From Alphaproteobacteria bacterium (GTDB taxonomy: Bacteria > Pseudomonadota > Alphaproteobacteria > Sphingomonadales > Sphingomonadaceae): a stretch of DNA of 7,733 nt. Below the pieces are notes generated by a model, which was not told the origin of the DNA, searched no databases, and saw only the letters and a program-made list of their open reading frames with translations. This document shows positions 1-6,069 of the stretch, one piece after another. The first letter of the stretch is position 1. Every line of letters begins with the position of its first letter. The position numbers and the translations under genes were made by a program. Location: NCBI GenBank assembly GCA_028869975.1, contig JAGWQR010000316.1, forward strand, positions 1-7,733, written 5' to 3'.

Positions 1-9
1 ATTGCTCTA

Positions 10-1212
10 ATGACCTTCAAAACGCTCGACGATATGGGTGATGTCAGCGGCAAGCGCGTATTAGTCCGCGAAGATTTCAACGTGCCGATGGCGGATGGCG
101 CGGTGTCGGATGACACCCGTTTGTGCGCCGCAGCGCCGACAATCACGCAACTGGCTGGCCAAGGTGCCAAGGTGCTCGTGCTCGCGCATTTCGGTCGGCC
201 CAAGGGCGAGTGCAACCCGGTTTTCTCGCTGAAGCAGGTGGTGCCCGCGCTCAGCAAAGTGCTAAACCAAGACGTCCATTTCATCAACGATTGTCAGGGC
301 GATGCGGCGGCAGCTCAGGTTGCTGCACTCCCCAATGGCGTGATTGCCGTGCTCGAGAATACTCGCTTCCATCCGGGCGAAGAAAAGAATGATCCTGCGC
401 TTGTCGCCGAAATGGCCAAGCTCGGTGACTTTTATGTCAATGATGCTTTCTCTGCCGCGCACCGCGCCCATGCCTCGACCGCAGGGCTCGCGCATGTGCT
501 TCCTGCCTTCGCCGGTCGCGCGATGCAGGTTGAACTGGAAGCGCTCGAAGCGGCGCTCGGCACCCCCATGCATCCGGTCGCGGCGGTAGTCGGCGGCGCG
601 AAGGTTTCGACCAAACTCGATGTGTTGAAGCACTTGGTAAACAAGGTTGACCATCTCATCATCGGCGGCGGCATGGCGAATACCTTCCTTGCGGCGCGCG
701 GGGTTGGTGTCGGCAAGTCGCTGTGCGAGCATGATCTGACCGCGACTGCCGAGGCGATCATGGCCGCAGCGGACGCGGCCAACTGCACCGTGCATCTGCC
801 CTATGATGTGGTGGTCGCGAAGGAATTTGCACCCTATCCGGCGTCCCTGCGCACCTGCAATGTCCATGAGGTTGCCGCAGACGAGATGATCCTCGATGTC
901 GGCCCCGCCGCTGTCGAGGCGCTCTCGGATGTGCTCAAGAATTGCGCCACTCTGGTATGGAACGGGCCGATGGGTGCGTTCGAGACCGCGCCGTTCGATG
1001 TGGCTACCGTCGCGCTCGCCAGGATGGCGGCAGCGCTCACGCAAGGCGGCACGCTCATATCAGTGGCGGGCGGTGGCGATACGGTCGCTGCGCTCAACCA
1101 TGCGCAAGTGGCGGGTGATTTCACCTTTGTTTCAACGGCAGGGGGCGCATTCCTCGAATGGATGGAAGGGCGCGAATTGCCCGGCGTTGCCGCGCTGAAC
1201 AATGACGCCTGA
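10..1212 (+). CDS. pgk: Phosphoglycerate kinase
   Basis: This cytosolic glycolytic enzyme transfers phosphate from 1,3-bisphosphoglycerate to ADP, giving 3-phosphoglycerate and ATP. The protein has 400 residues, the normal bacterial length, and is complete. Signatures run in family order: DFNVP (22-26), AHFGRPKG (59-66), the substrate-binding NDAFSAAHRAHAS (144-156), GGAKVSTKLDVL (195-206), GGGMANTFL (219-227), WNGPMGAFE (317-325) and the nucleotide-binding GGGDTVAAL (354-362). The C-terminus reads GGAFLEWMEGRELPGV, a form I associate with alphaproteobacteria such as sphingomonads. The ATG at base 10 gives the expected N-terminus; only nine bases lie upstream, so neither promoter nor ribosome binding site can be judged. 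The start is embedded in TAATG, so an upstream gene (often gap in this context) could end there, but this cannot be shown. The gene looks richer in GC than the flagellar genes beside it and is not functionally related to them. Confidence 0.98.
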   Translation: MTFKTLDDMGDVSGKRVLVREDFNVPMADGAVSDDTRLCAAAPTITQLAGQGAKVLVLAHFGRPKGECNPVFSLKQVVPALSKVLNQDVHFINDCQGDAAAAQVAALPNGVIAVLENTRFHPGEEKNDPALVAEMAKLGDFYVNDAFSAAHRAHASTAGLAHVLPAFAGRAMQVELEALEAALGTPMHPVAAVVGGAKVSTKLDVLKHLVNKVDHLIIGGGMANTFLAARGVGVGKSLCEHDLTATAEAIMAAADAANCTVHLPYDVVVAKEFAPYPASLRTCNVHEVAADEMILDVGPAAVEALSDVLKNCATLVWNGPMGAFETAPFDVATVALARMAAALTQGGTLISVAGGGDTVAALNHAQVAGDFTFVSTAGGAFLEWMEGRELPGVAALNNDA

Positions 1213-1252
1213 AGGTCCAAAGAAGCTCATAAACGCAAAAGTTTTATTTGGC

Positions 1253-1303
1253 TCAATACGGCACCGCCAAAACGGGCGGAGATGAAACATTTTCAATACG
1301 GCA
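1253..1303. repeat. 11-base direct repeat in the pgk-flagellin gap
   Basis: TCAATACGGCA occurs at 1253-1263 and again at 1293-1303, exactly 40 bases apart. Between the copies lies a small 5-base-pair hairpin (CCGCC 1264-1268, GGCGG 1275-1279). Neither copy overlaps a gene. The repeat may be a chance duplication, a scar of rearrangement at the pgk/flagellar boundary, or part of the 3' regions of the two convergent transcripts. No function is assigned. Confidence 0.5.
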
Positions 1304-1337
1304 AAAGGTGCCGCACACCAGAACAGCGCGGCACCTT
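1301..1337 (-). terminator. Intrinsic terminator of the flagellin gene
   Basis: A perfect 10-base-pair inverted repeat (AAGGTGCCGC at 1305-1314, GCGGCACCTT at 1328-1337) encloses a 13-base loop. Read on the minus strand it lies 19 bases beyond the flagellin stop codon and runs into TTTTGCC, a short T tract, as expected for a rho-independent terminator. Read on the plus strand it is followed by CTAGCG with no T run, so it is less likely to be an efficient terminator for pgk, although the stem could still slow polymerase or protect the pgk mRNA end. Confidence 0.85.
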
Positions 1338-1355
1338 CTAGCGCGTTGAGTGAGG

Positions 1356-2177
1356 TTATGGAAGTAGTTTAAGCACCCCCTGCTGGCTCTGGTTTGCCTG
1401 GGCCAGCATGGCAGTGGAAGCCTGCTGCAAAATCTGTGCAGAGGCCAGTTTGGTTGTTTCAGCCGAAAAATCTGCATCGCTGATGGTTGAGTTCGAGGCC
1501 GTCAGATTGGTCACCGCGCTCGTCAGATTATTCACAGTCGAGTTCAGTGCATTCTGCGAAGCGCCAAGCGACGCCTGCTCAGTATTGATGGTTGCGAGCG
1601 CCGTACCTATGGTCGCAATCGCAGCAGAGGCGTTTGCCTGCGATGTCATATCAATTTTATTCACGCCCAGTGTCGTACTGTCCGCACCACCGATAGTGAC
1701 AGCCAGCGTATCGGTTGAATTTACCCCGGTCTGAAGGGTGACCGTGGTTCCCGTTGCGCCACCATTAAGCAGTTTGATGCCGTTATAATCAGTTGTCTTC
1801 GCAATCGTATCCAACTGCTTGACCAGCGCCTGGGCTTCAGTATTGATCGCCGCATTGTCAGTCGTTGAGTTCGTACCGTTGGACGCCTGAACCGCCAGTT
1901 CGTTCAGCCGGGTCAGGATATTGGAAGATTCATTGAGTGCGCCACTCGCTGTCTGCACCAGGTTAATGCCGGTGTTTGAATTCTGAATGGCCTGGTTCAA
2001 TCCCTGAACTTCAGAATTCATGCGGGTGGAAATGGCCAGACCTGCGGCATCGTCAGCCGCATTGTTAATGCGTTTGCCGCTGGAGAGCTGTTGCATGGCG
2101 CTGCTCAACTGCAGGCCAGACGTGCGGTTCGCATTCTGTGCGTACAGCGCGTTAACATTGGTATCAATCACTGTCAT
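1356..2177 (-). CDS. fliC: Flagellin, filament subunit
   Basis: This is the secreted subunit that polymerises into the flagellar filament. It has 273 residues, short for a flagellin: the conserved D0/D1 halves are present (about 1-140 and 180-273) but the variable middle is only some 40 residues and rich in Gly, Thr, Ser and Asn. N-terminal hallmarks are NVNALYAQNANR (7-18), LSSGKRINNAADDAAGLAIS (31-50) and LNELAVQ (91-97); the C-terminus has ISDADFSAET (232-241), ILQQASTAMLAQANQ and ends QGVLKLLP. A GTG seven codons upstream is rejected because the family N-terminus begins at MTVIDTNVNAL and an AAAGGA ribosome binding site (2185-2190) sits seven bases before this ATG. The gene is transcribed away from the fliE operon and towards pgk. 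The Ser/Thr/Asn-rich surface could be glycosylated (inference). Naming it fliC rather than flaA is convention only. Confidence 0.97.
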   Translation of the reverse strand: MTVIDTNVNALYAQNANRTSGLQLSSAMQQLSSGKRINNAADDAAGLAISTRMNSEVQGLNQAIQNSNTGINLVQTASGALNESSNILTRLNELAVQASNGTNSTTDNAAINTEAQALVKQLDTIAKTTDYNGIKLLNGGATGTTVTLQTGVNSTDTLAVTIGGADSTTLGVNKIDMTSQANASAAIATIGTALATINTEQASLGASQNALNSTVNNLTSAVTNLTASNSTISDADFSAETTKLASAQILQQASTAMLAQANQSQQGVLKLLP

Positions 2178-2272
2178 TATATTGTCCTTTCGTAACACAT
2201 TCCTGTGTGAAGCATCTCAACGCGCTCCGCTGAGTTTGGCCTCGACTTCAGTAACGACAGGGTTGCTGACAT
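2177..2272 (-). other. Possible leader peptide ORF before flagellin
   Basis: A 31-codon minus-strand frame starts with ATG at 2270-2272 and ends with TAA at 2177-2179; the stop shares its last A with the flagellin start codon (TAATG). Its product begins MSATLSLLKSRPNSAERVEM. No ribosome binding site precedes the first ATG, but GGAG precedes an internal ATG 19 codons in. A small hairpin (ACACA 2195-2199, TGTGT 2204-2208) lies just upstream of the flagellin ribosome binding site. A frame this short can arise by chance, so this is only a candidate for translational coupling or leader control. Confidence 0.2.
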
Positions 2273-2278
2273 ATTTAG

Positions 2279-2306
2279 CTATCAGGATTGTTTTCTTGAG
2301 AATTTG
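2279..2306 (-). promoter_or_regulatory. Weak sigma-28-like promoter candidate for flagellin
   Basis: On the minus strand, CAAATTCT (2306-2299), a 12-base spacer and CCTGATAG (2286-2279) resemble the FliA consensus TAAAGTTT-N11-GCCGATAA at about five of eight positions in each box, with a spacer one base too long. It would start transcription near 2272, giving a leader of about 95 bases. No sigma-54 or good sigma-70 match was found for this gene, so this is the best candidate rather than a strong one. Confidence 0.3.
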
Positions 2307-2346
2307 AACCATTATGGAGCGTCAAAATGATGACAGCAATAGTCGG

Positions 2347-2360
2347 GTTTGCGGGCAAAC
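2347..2360. promoter_or_regulatory. 14-base palindrome, possible activator site
   Basis: GTTTGC and GCAAAC form a perfect 6-base inverted repeat around a GG centre. A further GTTT at 2366-2369 follows. The site lies about 45-50 bases upstream of the sigma-54 -24 element of the fliE operon and about 170 bases upstream of the flagellin start codon. Sigma-54 promoters need an upstream-bound activator (FlbD or FleQ type in flagellar systems), and the overlapping stretch CGGGCAAACAAGCCG (2352-2366) loosely recalls the Caulobacter ftr element as I remember it. Binding by such a protein is inference. Confidence 0.4.
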
Positions 2361-2399
2361 AAGCCGTTTAACACGTAACAACAGGCACAAATGATGGAT

Positions 2400-2415
2400 T
2401 GGCATATTCATTGCT
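2400..2415 (+). promoter_or_regulatory. Sigma-54 promoter of the fliE operon
   Basis: TGGCATATTCATTGCT matches the sigma-54 consensus TGGCACG-N4-TTGCW at ten of twelve defined positions, including the invariant GG (-24) and GC (-12) with exact 10-base spacing. The predicted transcription start is near 2426, about 33 bases before the fliE start codon. Class II flagellar operons for basal body and export parts are typically driven by RpoN with a flagellar activator, so position and target agree. Confidence 0.8.
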
Positions 2416-2458
2416 TATCCGATTGCGCGATGTCTGGACTGCTGCGAGGTCAAATATC

Positions 2459-2803
2459 ATGACAATAACCGGGGCGAACAGCCTATCAGAAATGCGTTCG
2501 GCAATTCTCAGCCAAAATGCCGCGCTCATGCGTGCCGCCGGTCAACAAGCACCCGCTGTATCTGTTGGCGGAAGCGCGGCACCAACAGACTTCGGCAAAA
2601 CCATTTCTGCGGCACTCCAATCAGTTAACACCCAGCAGGTGAATGCCGAACAGATCACCGATGCGTATCAGCGCGGTGCAACCAATGATATTGTGCAGGT
2701 CATGGTCGATCAGCAAAAGGCATCGCTGAGCTTTGAGGCCACATTGCAGGTTCGCAACAAGCTGCTGAGTACCTACCGCGATATTATGAATATGCCGGTC
2801 TAA
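2459..2803 (+). CDS. fliE: Flagellar hook-basal body protein FliE
   Basis: FliE joins the MS ring to the proximal rod and is among the first substrates of the flagellar export apparatus. The protein has 114 residues, close to the usual 100-110. The C-terminal half is strongly conserved: FGKTISAALQSVNTQQ (45-60), DIVQVMVDQQKASLSFEA (77-94) and QVRNKLLSTYRDIMNMPV at the very end. The N-terminal part is low in complexity and divergent, as usual for FliE. The ATG at 2459 is chosen because GAGG (2446-2449) lies nine bases upstream; an in-frame start at 2399 would lie inside the sigma-54 promoter and upstream of its transcription start. It is the first gene of the operon, and its stop codon lies three bases before the fliF start. 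Confidence 0.96.
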   Translation: MTITGANSLSEMRSAILSQNAALMRAAGQQAPAVSVGGSAAPTDFGKTISAALQSVNTQQVNAEQITDAYQRGATNDIVQVMVDQQKASLSFEATLQVRNKLLSTYRDIMNMPV

Positions 2804-2806
2804 TCC

Positions 2807-4450
2807 ATGTCAGACAATGCTCTCGTTCCTGCAAACCCGCAGTCACCCTCAATCAGTGGTGTACCCTTGTCTCCGACGGGCAGTGCCTTGTCCCCGCTTG
2901 CCATTTGGCCGCGGTTGCGCGCACAGGCGGCGCTACGCCAGGCCATGCCCGCGATCGGGATTGTTCTGGCACTTGCGCTCGCCGGCCTTGCCTGGTGGGC
3001 AATTCAGCCTGACGCCCAGCAACCGCTATTCGCTGGCGCAAGCGAAGCCGACAAAGCGGCCATTACACAGGCGCTGCAAACTGGTGGCATTGCCTATTCG
3101 CTGGATCGCGACAGCGGCAATATCATGGTGGGGGATGAAAATATCCATCGTGCACGGATGCTGCTCGCCGCGCAAGGATTGCCGAAAGGTGCTCCAACCT
3201 CAGATTCCATCCTGTCTAGCCTGCCCATGGGATCGAGCCGCGCGGTTCAGGATCAGGCGCTCGACAATGCACGTGAAGCCGACATAGCCCGTTCGATCGA
3301 GTCAATCGATGCAGTAAAATCAGCCAGGGTCAATATCGCCGTTCCCGAACAAAGTGCCTTCATTCGTGATAATGGCAATGCGTCGGCTTCGGTTATGCTA
3401 ACGCTGCGTGCCGGGCAATCGCTTAGTCCAGGGCAAGTCGGGGCCATTAGGCATCTGGTCGCCTCTTCGGTTCCGGGATTGACTGCGGACGCGGTTTCGG
3501 TTGTTGACCAGTCGGGAGAACTGCTTTCCACCCAGGATCCGGGTCTGGAAAACGCCAATTTCAATCTTCAGACACAAATCGAAGATCGCTTGCGTGATAA
3601 AGTCAGGCTGCTGCTGCTGCCGATGCTCGGGGAACCCAATTTCACAACACAACTGCATGTCGATGTTGATTCGAGCGAAAGCCAGTCTACACGCGAAACC
3701 TATCCCAAAAATGAGTCCGTTCTGCGCAGTGAAGCAGGCAACCGCTCCACAAACAGCAGCATGTCGAGCCCGGCAAGCGGGATTCCGGGCGCCTTGTCTA
3801 ATCTACCTCCGCCCCCGGCAACGCTATCCATGCAATCGAGCAAAAGCGCTGTCGCAGCGCCGACTCAAGACGGCCAGTCGGATGAAACCTATAATCGTAA
3901 TTATGACGTTGGTCGTGAAATTTCAGTCACGCATCAGCCCGACGGTCGCATCAAACGCCTCACGCTTGCAGTTGCGGTTCGCCTGTCCAGGGATGGCAAG
4001 CATCCAAATGCTGCGGAATTGGCCGCTCTGACGGATCTGGTGAAAAATGCGGTCGGCTTTGATGTCACGCGCGGCGATGTCGTCGTCGTCAACGCGCGAC
4101 CCTTCAGCGATCCGGACATCGTTGTGGACCCGTTCTGGAAGCAGGACTGGTTTTTGAATGTGGCGCGCCAGGTCGCCGCGCTTATTGCCGCCATCGTGGC
4201 GCTCTTTCTCGTTGGGCGGCCTGCCCTCAAGCAATGGCGCAAACAAAGCGAAGAGCGTGCAAGGGTGAATGAAATGATTGCGCAAAGTTCACAGCAGCTC
4301 GGCCTCGAACAGCCGGTTACGCTCGCGATGCTCGAACAGGCCCCGCAATATGCCGAGCGGGCAGCGCTTGTGCGGGAATTTGTAAAGCAGGATATTGAAC
4401 GTGCACGTCATATTGTTCGCCAGATGCTCACGGAGGCAACGCATGACTGA
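2807..4450 (+). CDS. fliF: Flagellar MS-ring protein FliF
   Basis: FliF is the inner-membrane protein that builds the MS ring, the foundation of the basal body, around the export gate. It has 547 residues, in the family range. There is a proline/serine-rich cytoplasmic N-terminus, a first membrane helix at about 47-66 (MPAIGIVLALALAGLAWWAI) and a YscJ/FliF ring-building domain including PLFAG (73-77), GAPTSDSILSSLPMG and SARVNIAVPEQSAF. A low-complexity periplasmic stretch includes SGIPGALSNLPPPP. A second membrane helix lies at about 452-472, followed by a cytoplasmic tail ending VREFVKQDIERARHIVRQML, the FliG-binding segment. The start has no clear ribosome binding site and follows the fliE stop by three bases, suggesting coupling to fliE. 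The last eight bases (ATGACTGA) overlap fliG, fitting the tight FliF-FliG partnership. Confidence 0.98.
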   Translation: MSDNALVPANPQSPSISGVPLSPTGSALSPLAIWPRLRAQAALRQAMPAIGIVLALALAGLAWWAIQPDAQQPLFAGASEADKAAITQALQTGGIAYSLDRDSGNIMVGDENIHRARMLLAAQGLPKGAPTSDSILSSLPMGSSRAVQDQALDNAREADIARSIESIDAVKSARVNIAVPEQSAFIRDNGNASASVMLTLRAGQSLSPGQVGAIRHLVASSVPGLTADAVSVVDQSGELLSTQDPGLENANFNLQTQIEDRLRDKVRLLLLPMLGEPNFTTQLHVDVDSSESQSTRETYPKNESVLRSEAGNRSTNSSMSSPASGIPGALSNLPPPPATLSMQSSKSAVAAPTQDGQSDETYNRNYDVGREISVTHQPDGRIKRLTLAVAVRLSRDGKHPNAAELAALTDLVKNAVGFDVTRGDVVVVNARPFSDPDIVVDPFWKQDWFLNVARQVAALIAAIVALFLVGRPALKQWRKQSEERARVNEMIAQSSQQLGLEQPVTLAMLEQAPQYAERAALVREFVKQDIERARHIVRQMLTEATHD

Positions 4451-5468
4451 GGCATTGCAGGAAAATGTATCGACCGTGAACGTTAGCGACCTTGAGACAG
4501 TTGCATTACTCATGCTCCTGATTGGTGATGCCGAAGCCGGCGAAATCATGCGCGATCTCAGCCCTGATATGGTTCAGACATTATCAAAAACCATGCTTGT
4601 CGTGGCCAATGCCGATGAACGCAAGATCAACACAGCTCTCAATCAATTCATTGAAAAAAACCGCACATATTCGGAGCTTTCGAAGAATGCACAGCCCAAA
4701 ATTAGAGCGGTACTGACGCAGGCGCTCGGCCCGGCGAGCACTGATGCAATATTGGATACATCGAGTTCTCAAAATATATCAAAGGCACAGAGCCTGCTCG
4801 CATGGATGAATATTGAAACGATTGGCGAATTGATGGAAGGCGAGGGTCCGCAAATTTCGGCGTTGATTCTGACCATGCTGCCGCCACAGACTGGTTCGAA
4901 ACTTCTGGAAGTGATGCCTGAAGAAAAGCAGATAGATTTACTCAGACGCGCATCTAGCATCACCGAAATTAGTGCAGAGATTATCACTGAATTGATCGAA
5001 ATCATTGAACATTATAAAAATAATTCTGCAAATATAGTAAAATATAAAATTAATGCACGAGGTGATATTGCTAAAATTGTAGGCTTAATGAAACGTGAAA
5101 ATAGTATAAAGCTTCTAAATAGCATTAAAAAGAAAGATAAAATGCTCGGACAAGAAATTGAAGATGAGATGTTTATATTTGAAGATTTGATTAAGTTCTC
5201 AAAAAAAGATTTGGGCACTGCCTTGCGCACGATTGATGGCACATTACTCTCACTCTGCCTCAAAGGTGCTTCACCCGCCTTGCTCGAAAAAGCCCTGGCG
5301 GCAATGTCAACCCGGGCGGCGCAGACGATACAAGATGAATTGGCCGAAATGACGCGAATTAAACGCGTTGACGTCGAACAGGCGCAAAAGACAGCCGCCA
5401 AACAAATCCGCAAGCTCGTTGATGAAGGGGCGATAAGTCTCGGTGATGGTGGCAATGAATATGCCTGA
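4443..5468 (+). CDS. fliG: Flagellar motor switch protein FliG
   Basis: FliG sits on the cytoplasmic face of the MS ring, binds FliF and FliM, and takes torque from the stator. The 341 residues match the family (E. coli 331). The N-terminal domain (about 1-100) binds FliF; the middle domain has GEGPQISALILTMLPP (133-148), where the family motif EHPQ reads EGPQ. The C-terminal domain has MFIFEDLI (243-250), LCLKGA (271-276) and MSTRAAQTIQDELAE (288-302). By alignment to E. coli, torque residues K264, R281, D288, D289 and R297 correspond to K274, R291, D298, E299 and K307, so every charge is kept. The ATG at 4443 has CGGAGG (4431-4436) upstream and overlaps fliF by eight bases. Residues about 180-259 are encoded by strikingly AT-rich DNA rich in Lys, Ile and Asn codons. 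Confidence 0.97.
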   Translation: MTEALQENVSTVNVSDLETVALLMLLIGDAEAGEIMRDLSPDMVQTLSKTMLVVANADERKINTALNQFIEKNRTYSELSKNAQPKIRAVLTQALGPASTDAILDTSSSQNISKAQSLLAWMNIETIGELMEGEGPQISALILTMLPPQTGSKLLEVMPEEKQIDLLRRASSITEISAEIITELIEIIEHYKNNSANIVKYKINARGDIAKIVGLMKRENSIKLLNSIKKKDKMLGQEIEDEMFIFEDLIKFSKKDLGTALRTIDGTLLSLCLKGASPALLEKALAAMSTRAAQTIQDELAEMTRIKRVDVEQAQKTAAKQIRKLVDEGAISLGDGGNEYA

Positions 5469-6069
5469 AGCCAGGATCGTCTCGATACCCATCCATGAGG
5501 CCATAAGTAAAACTTCTGAATTCAAGGCCATGTTTCCGCTTGTCAAAGAGCACGAGACACTTCGTGAACCACCCGAGCATCAGATTCGATCACAGCCGCA
5601 CATGGATGAGCACGAGAATGCATATGCACAAGGGTTTAAAGAAGGAGGCCTGGCAGCAACCGCTGCCGGAGCGGAAGAAATATCACATTATCGGCGCCTA
5701 CTCGCCAGTGCGGAAGCCTTTCAGCCAGAAGCCAGTGAAGAAGTCGCAGTGTTGATAGAGCAAACTGTACTGCTGCTTGTAGAGAAAATGTTTGCGAAGA
5801 TGCCTATTGAGCGTGACTGGCTGCATGAGCGGATTGAGCAGGCCATGCGGCTTGTACGATCCTGCGATGCAGCGCGTTGCATTCGACTTTCCCCGGATGA
5901 TGCCGCTCTTTTAGATGGTCAGTCCCTGCCTCTTCCCGTCCTGCCTTCATCCGCGCTTGCCCGTGGTGAAATCCGTATAGAATGTTCCAAAGGCTGGATA
6001 GAATCCGGCGTACCGGCTTATATGGAACAATTGCGCGCGATGCTCGATCCCGAAGCGAATAGCGAATGA
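5461..6069 (+). CDS. fliH: Flagellar export ATPase regulator FliH
   Basis: FliH is the cytoplasmic peripheral stalk of the export apparatus. As a dimer it holds and restrains the FliI ATPase and docks it to the C-ring. The product has 202 residues and is divergent, as usual for FliH. Recognisable parts are AYAQGFKEGG (54-63), a short remnant of the GxxxG helix, and the C-terminal FliI-binding region with ARGEIRIECSKGWIESGV (167-184). Position between fliG and fliI supports the call. In-frame starts exist at 5443, 5446, 5449 and 5455; 5461 is preferred because it gives the ATGCCTGA overlap with fliG seen at two other junctions and has GGTGG (5448-5452) eight bases upstream. The tryptophans W7 and W10 that bind FliN/FlhA in Salmonella are absent; both Trp residues here (about 120 and 179) are in the C-terminal half. 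Confidence 0.85.
   Translation: MPEARIVSIPIHEAISKTSEFKAMFPLVKEHETLREPPEHQIRSQPHMDEHENAYAQGFKEGGLAATAAGAEEISHYRRLLASAEAFQPEASEEVAVLIEQTVLLLVEKMFAKMPIERDWLHERIEQAMRLVRSCDAARCIRLSPDDAALLDGQSLPLPVLPSSALARGEIRIECSKGWIESGVPAYMEQLRAMLDPEANSE

Noticed and set aside
262..1044. Long minus-strand frame of 260 codons opposite pgk
   Set aside because: It lies wholly antisense to a well-conserved pgk. GC-rich codon bias often opens such frames, and its product shows no recognisable domain.
1264..1279. Small hairpin CCGCC/GGCGG as terminator of pgk
   Set aside because: Only five base pairs with no T run on the plus strand; too weak to call.
2178..2198. Flagellin start seven codons upstream at a GTG
   Set aside because: The extra residues do not match flagellin N-termini and would include the AAAGGA ribosome binding site of the real start.
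2224..2242. Sigma-54-like AGGCCAAACTCAGC on the minus strand before flagellin
   Set aside because: The GG-GC spacing is nine rather than ten bases and the -12 box lacks the TTGC pattern.
2020..2307. Plus-strand frame of 95 codons across the flagellin start and gap
   Set aside because: Mostly antisense to the conserved flagellin N-terminus; no ribosome binding site or recognisable product.
2399..2458. N-terminal extension of fliE from an upstream in-frame start
   Set aside because: It would overlap the sigma-54 promoter and lie before the expected transcription start; the ATG at 2459 has a proper ribosome binding site.
3923..4285. Minus-strand frames opposite fliF, and smaller ones opposite fliG and fliI
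   Set aside because: They are antisense to clearly conserved flagellar genes, lack convincing starts and show no family signatures.
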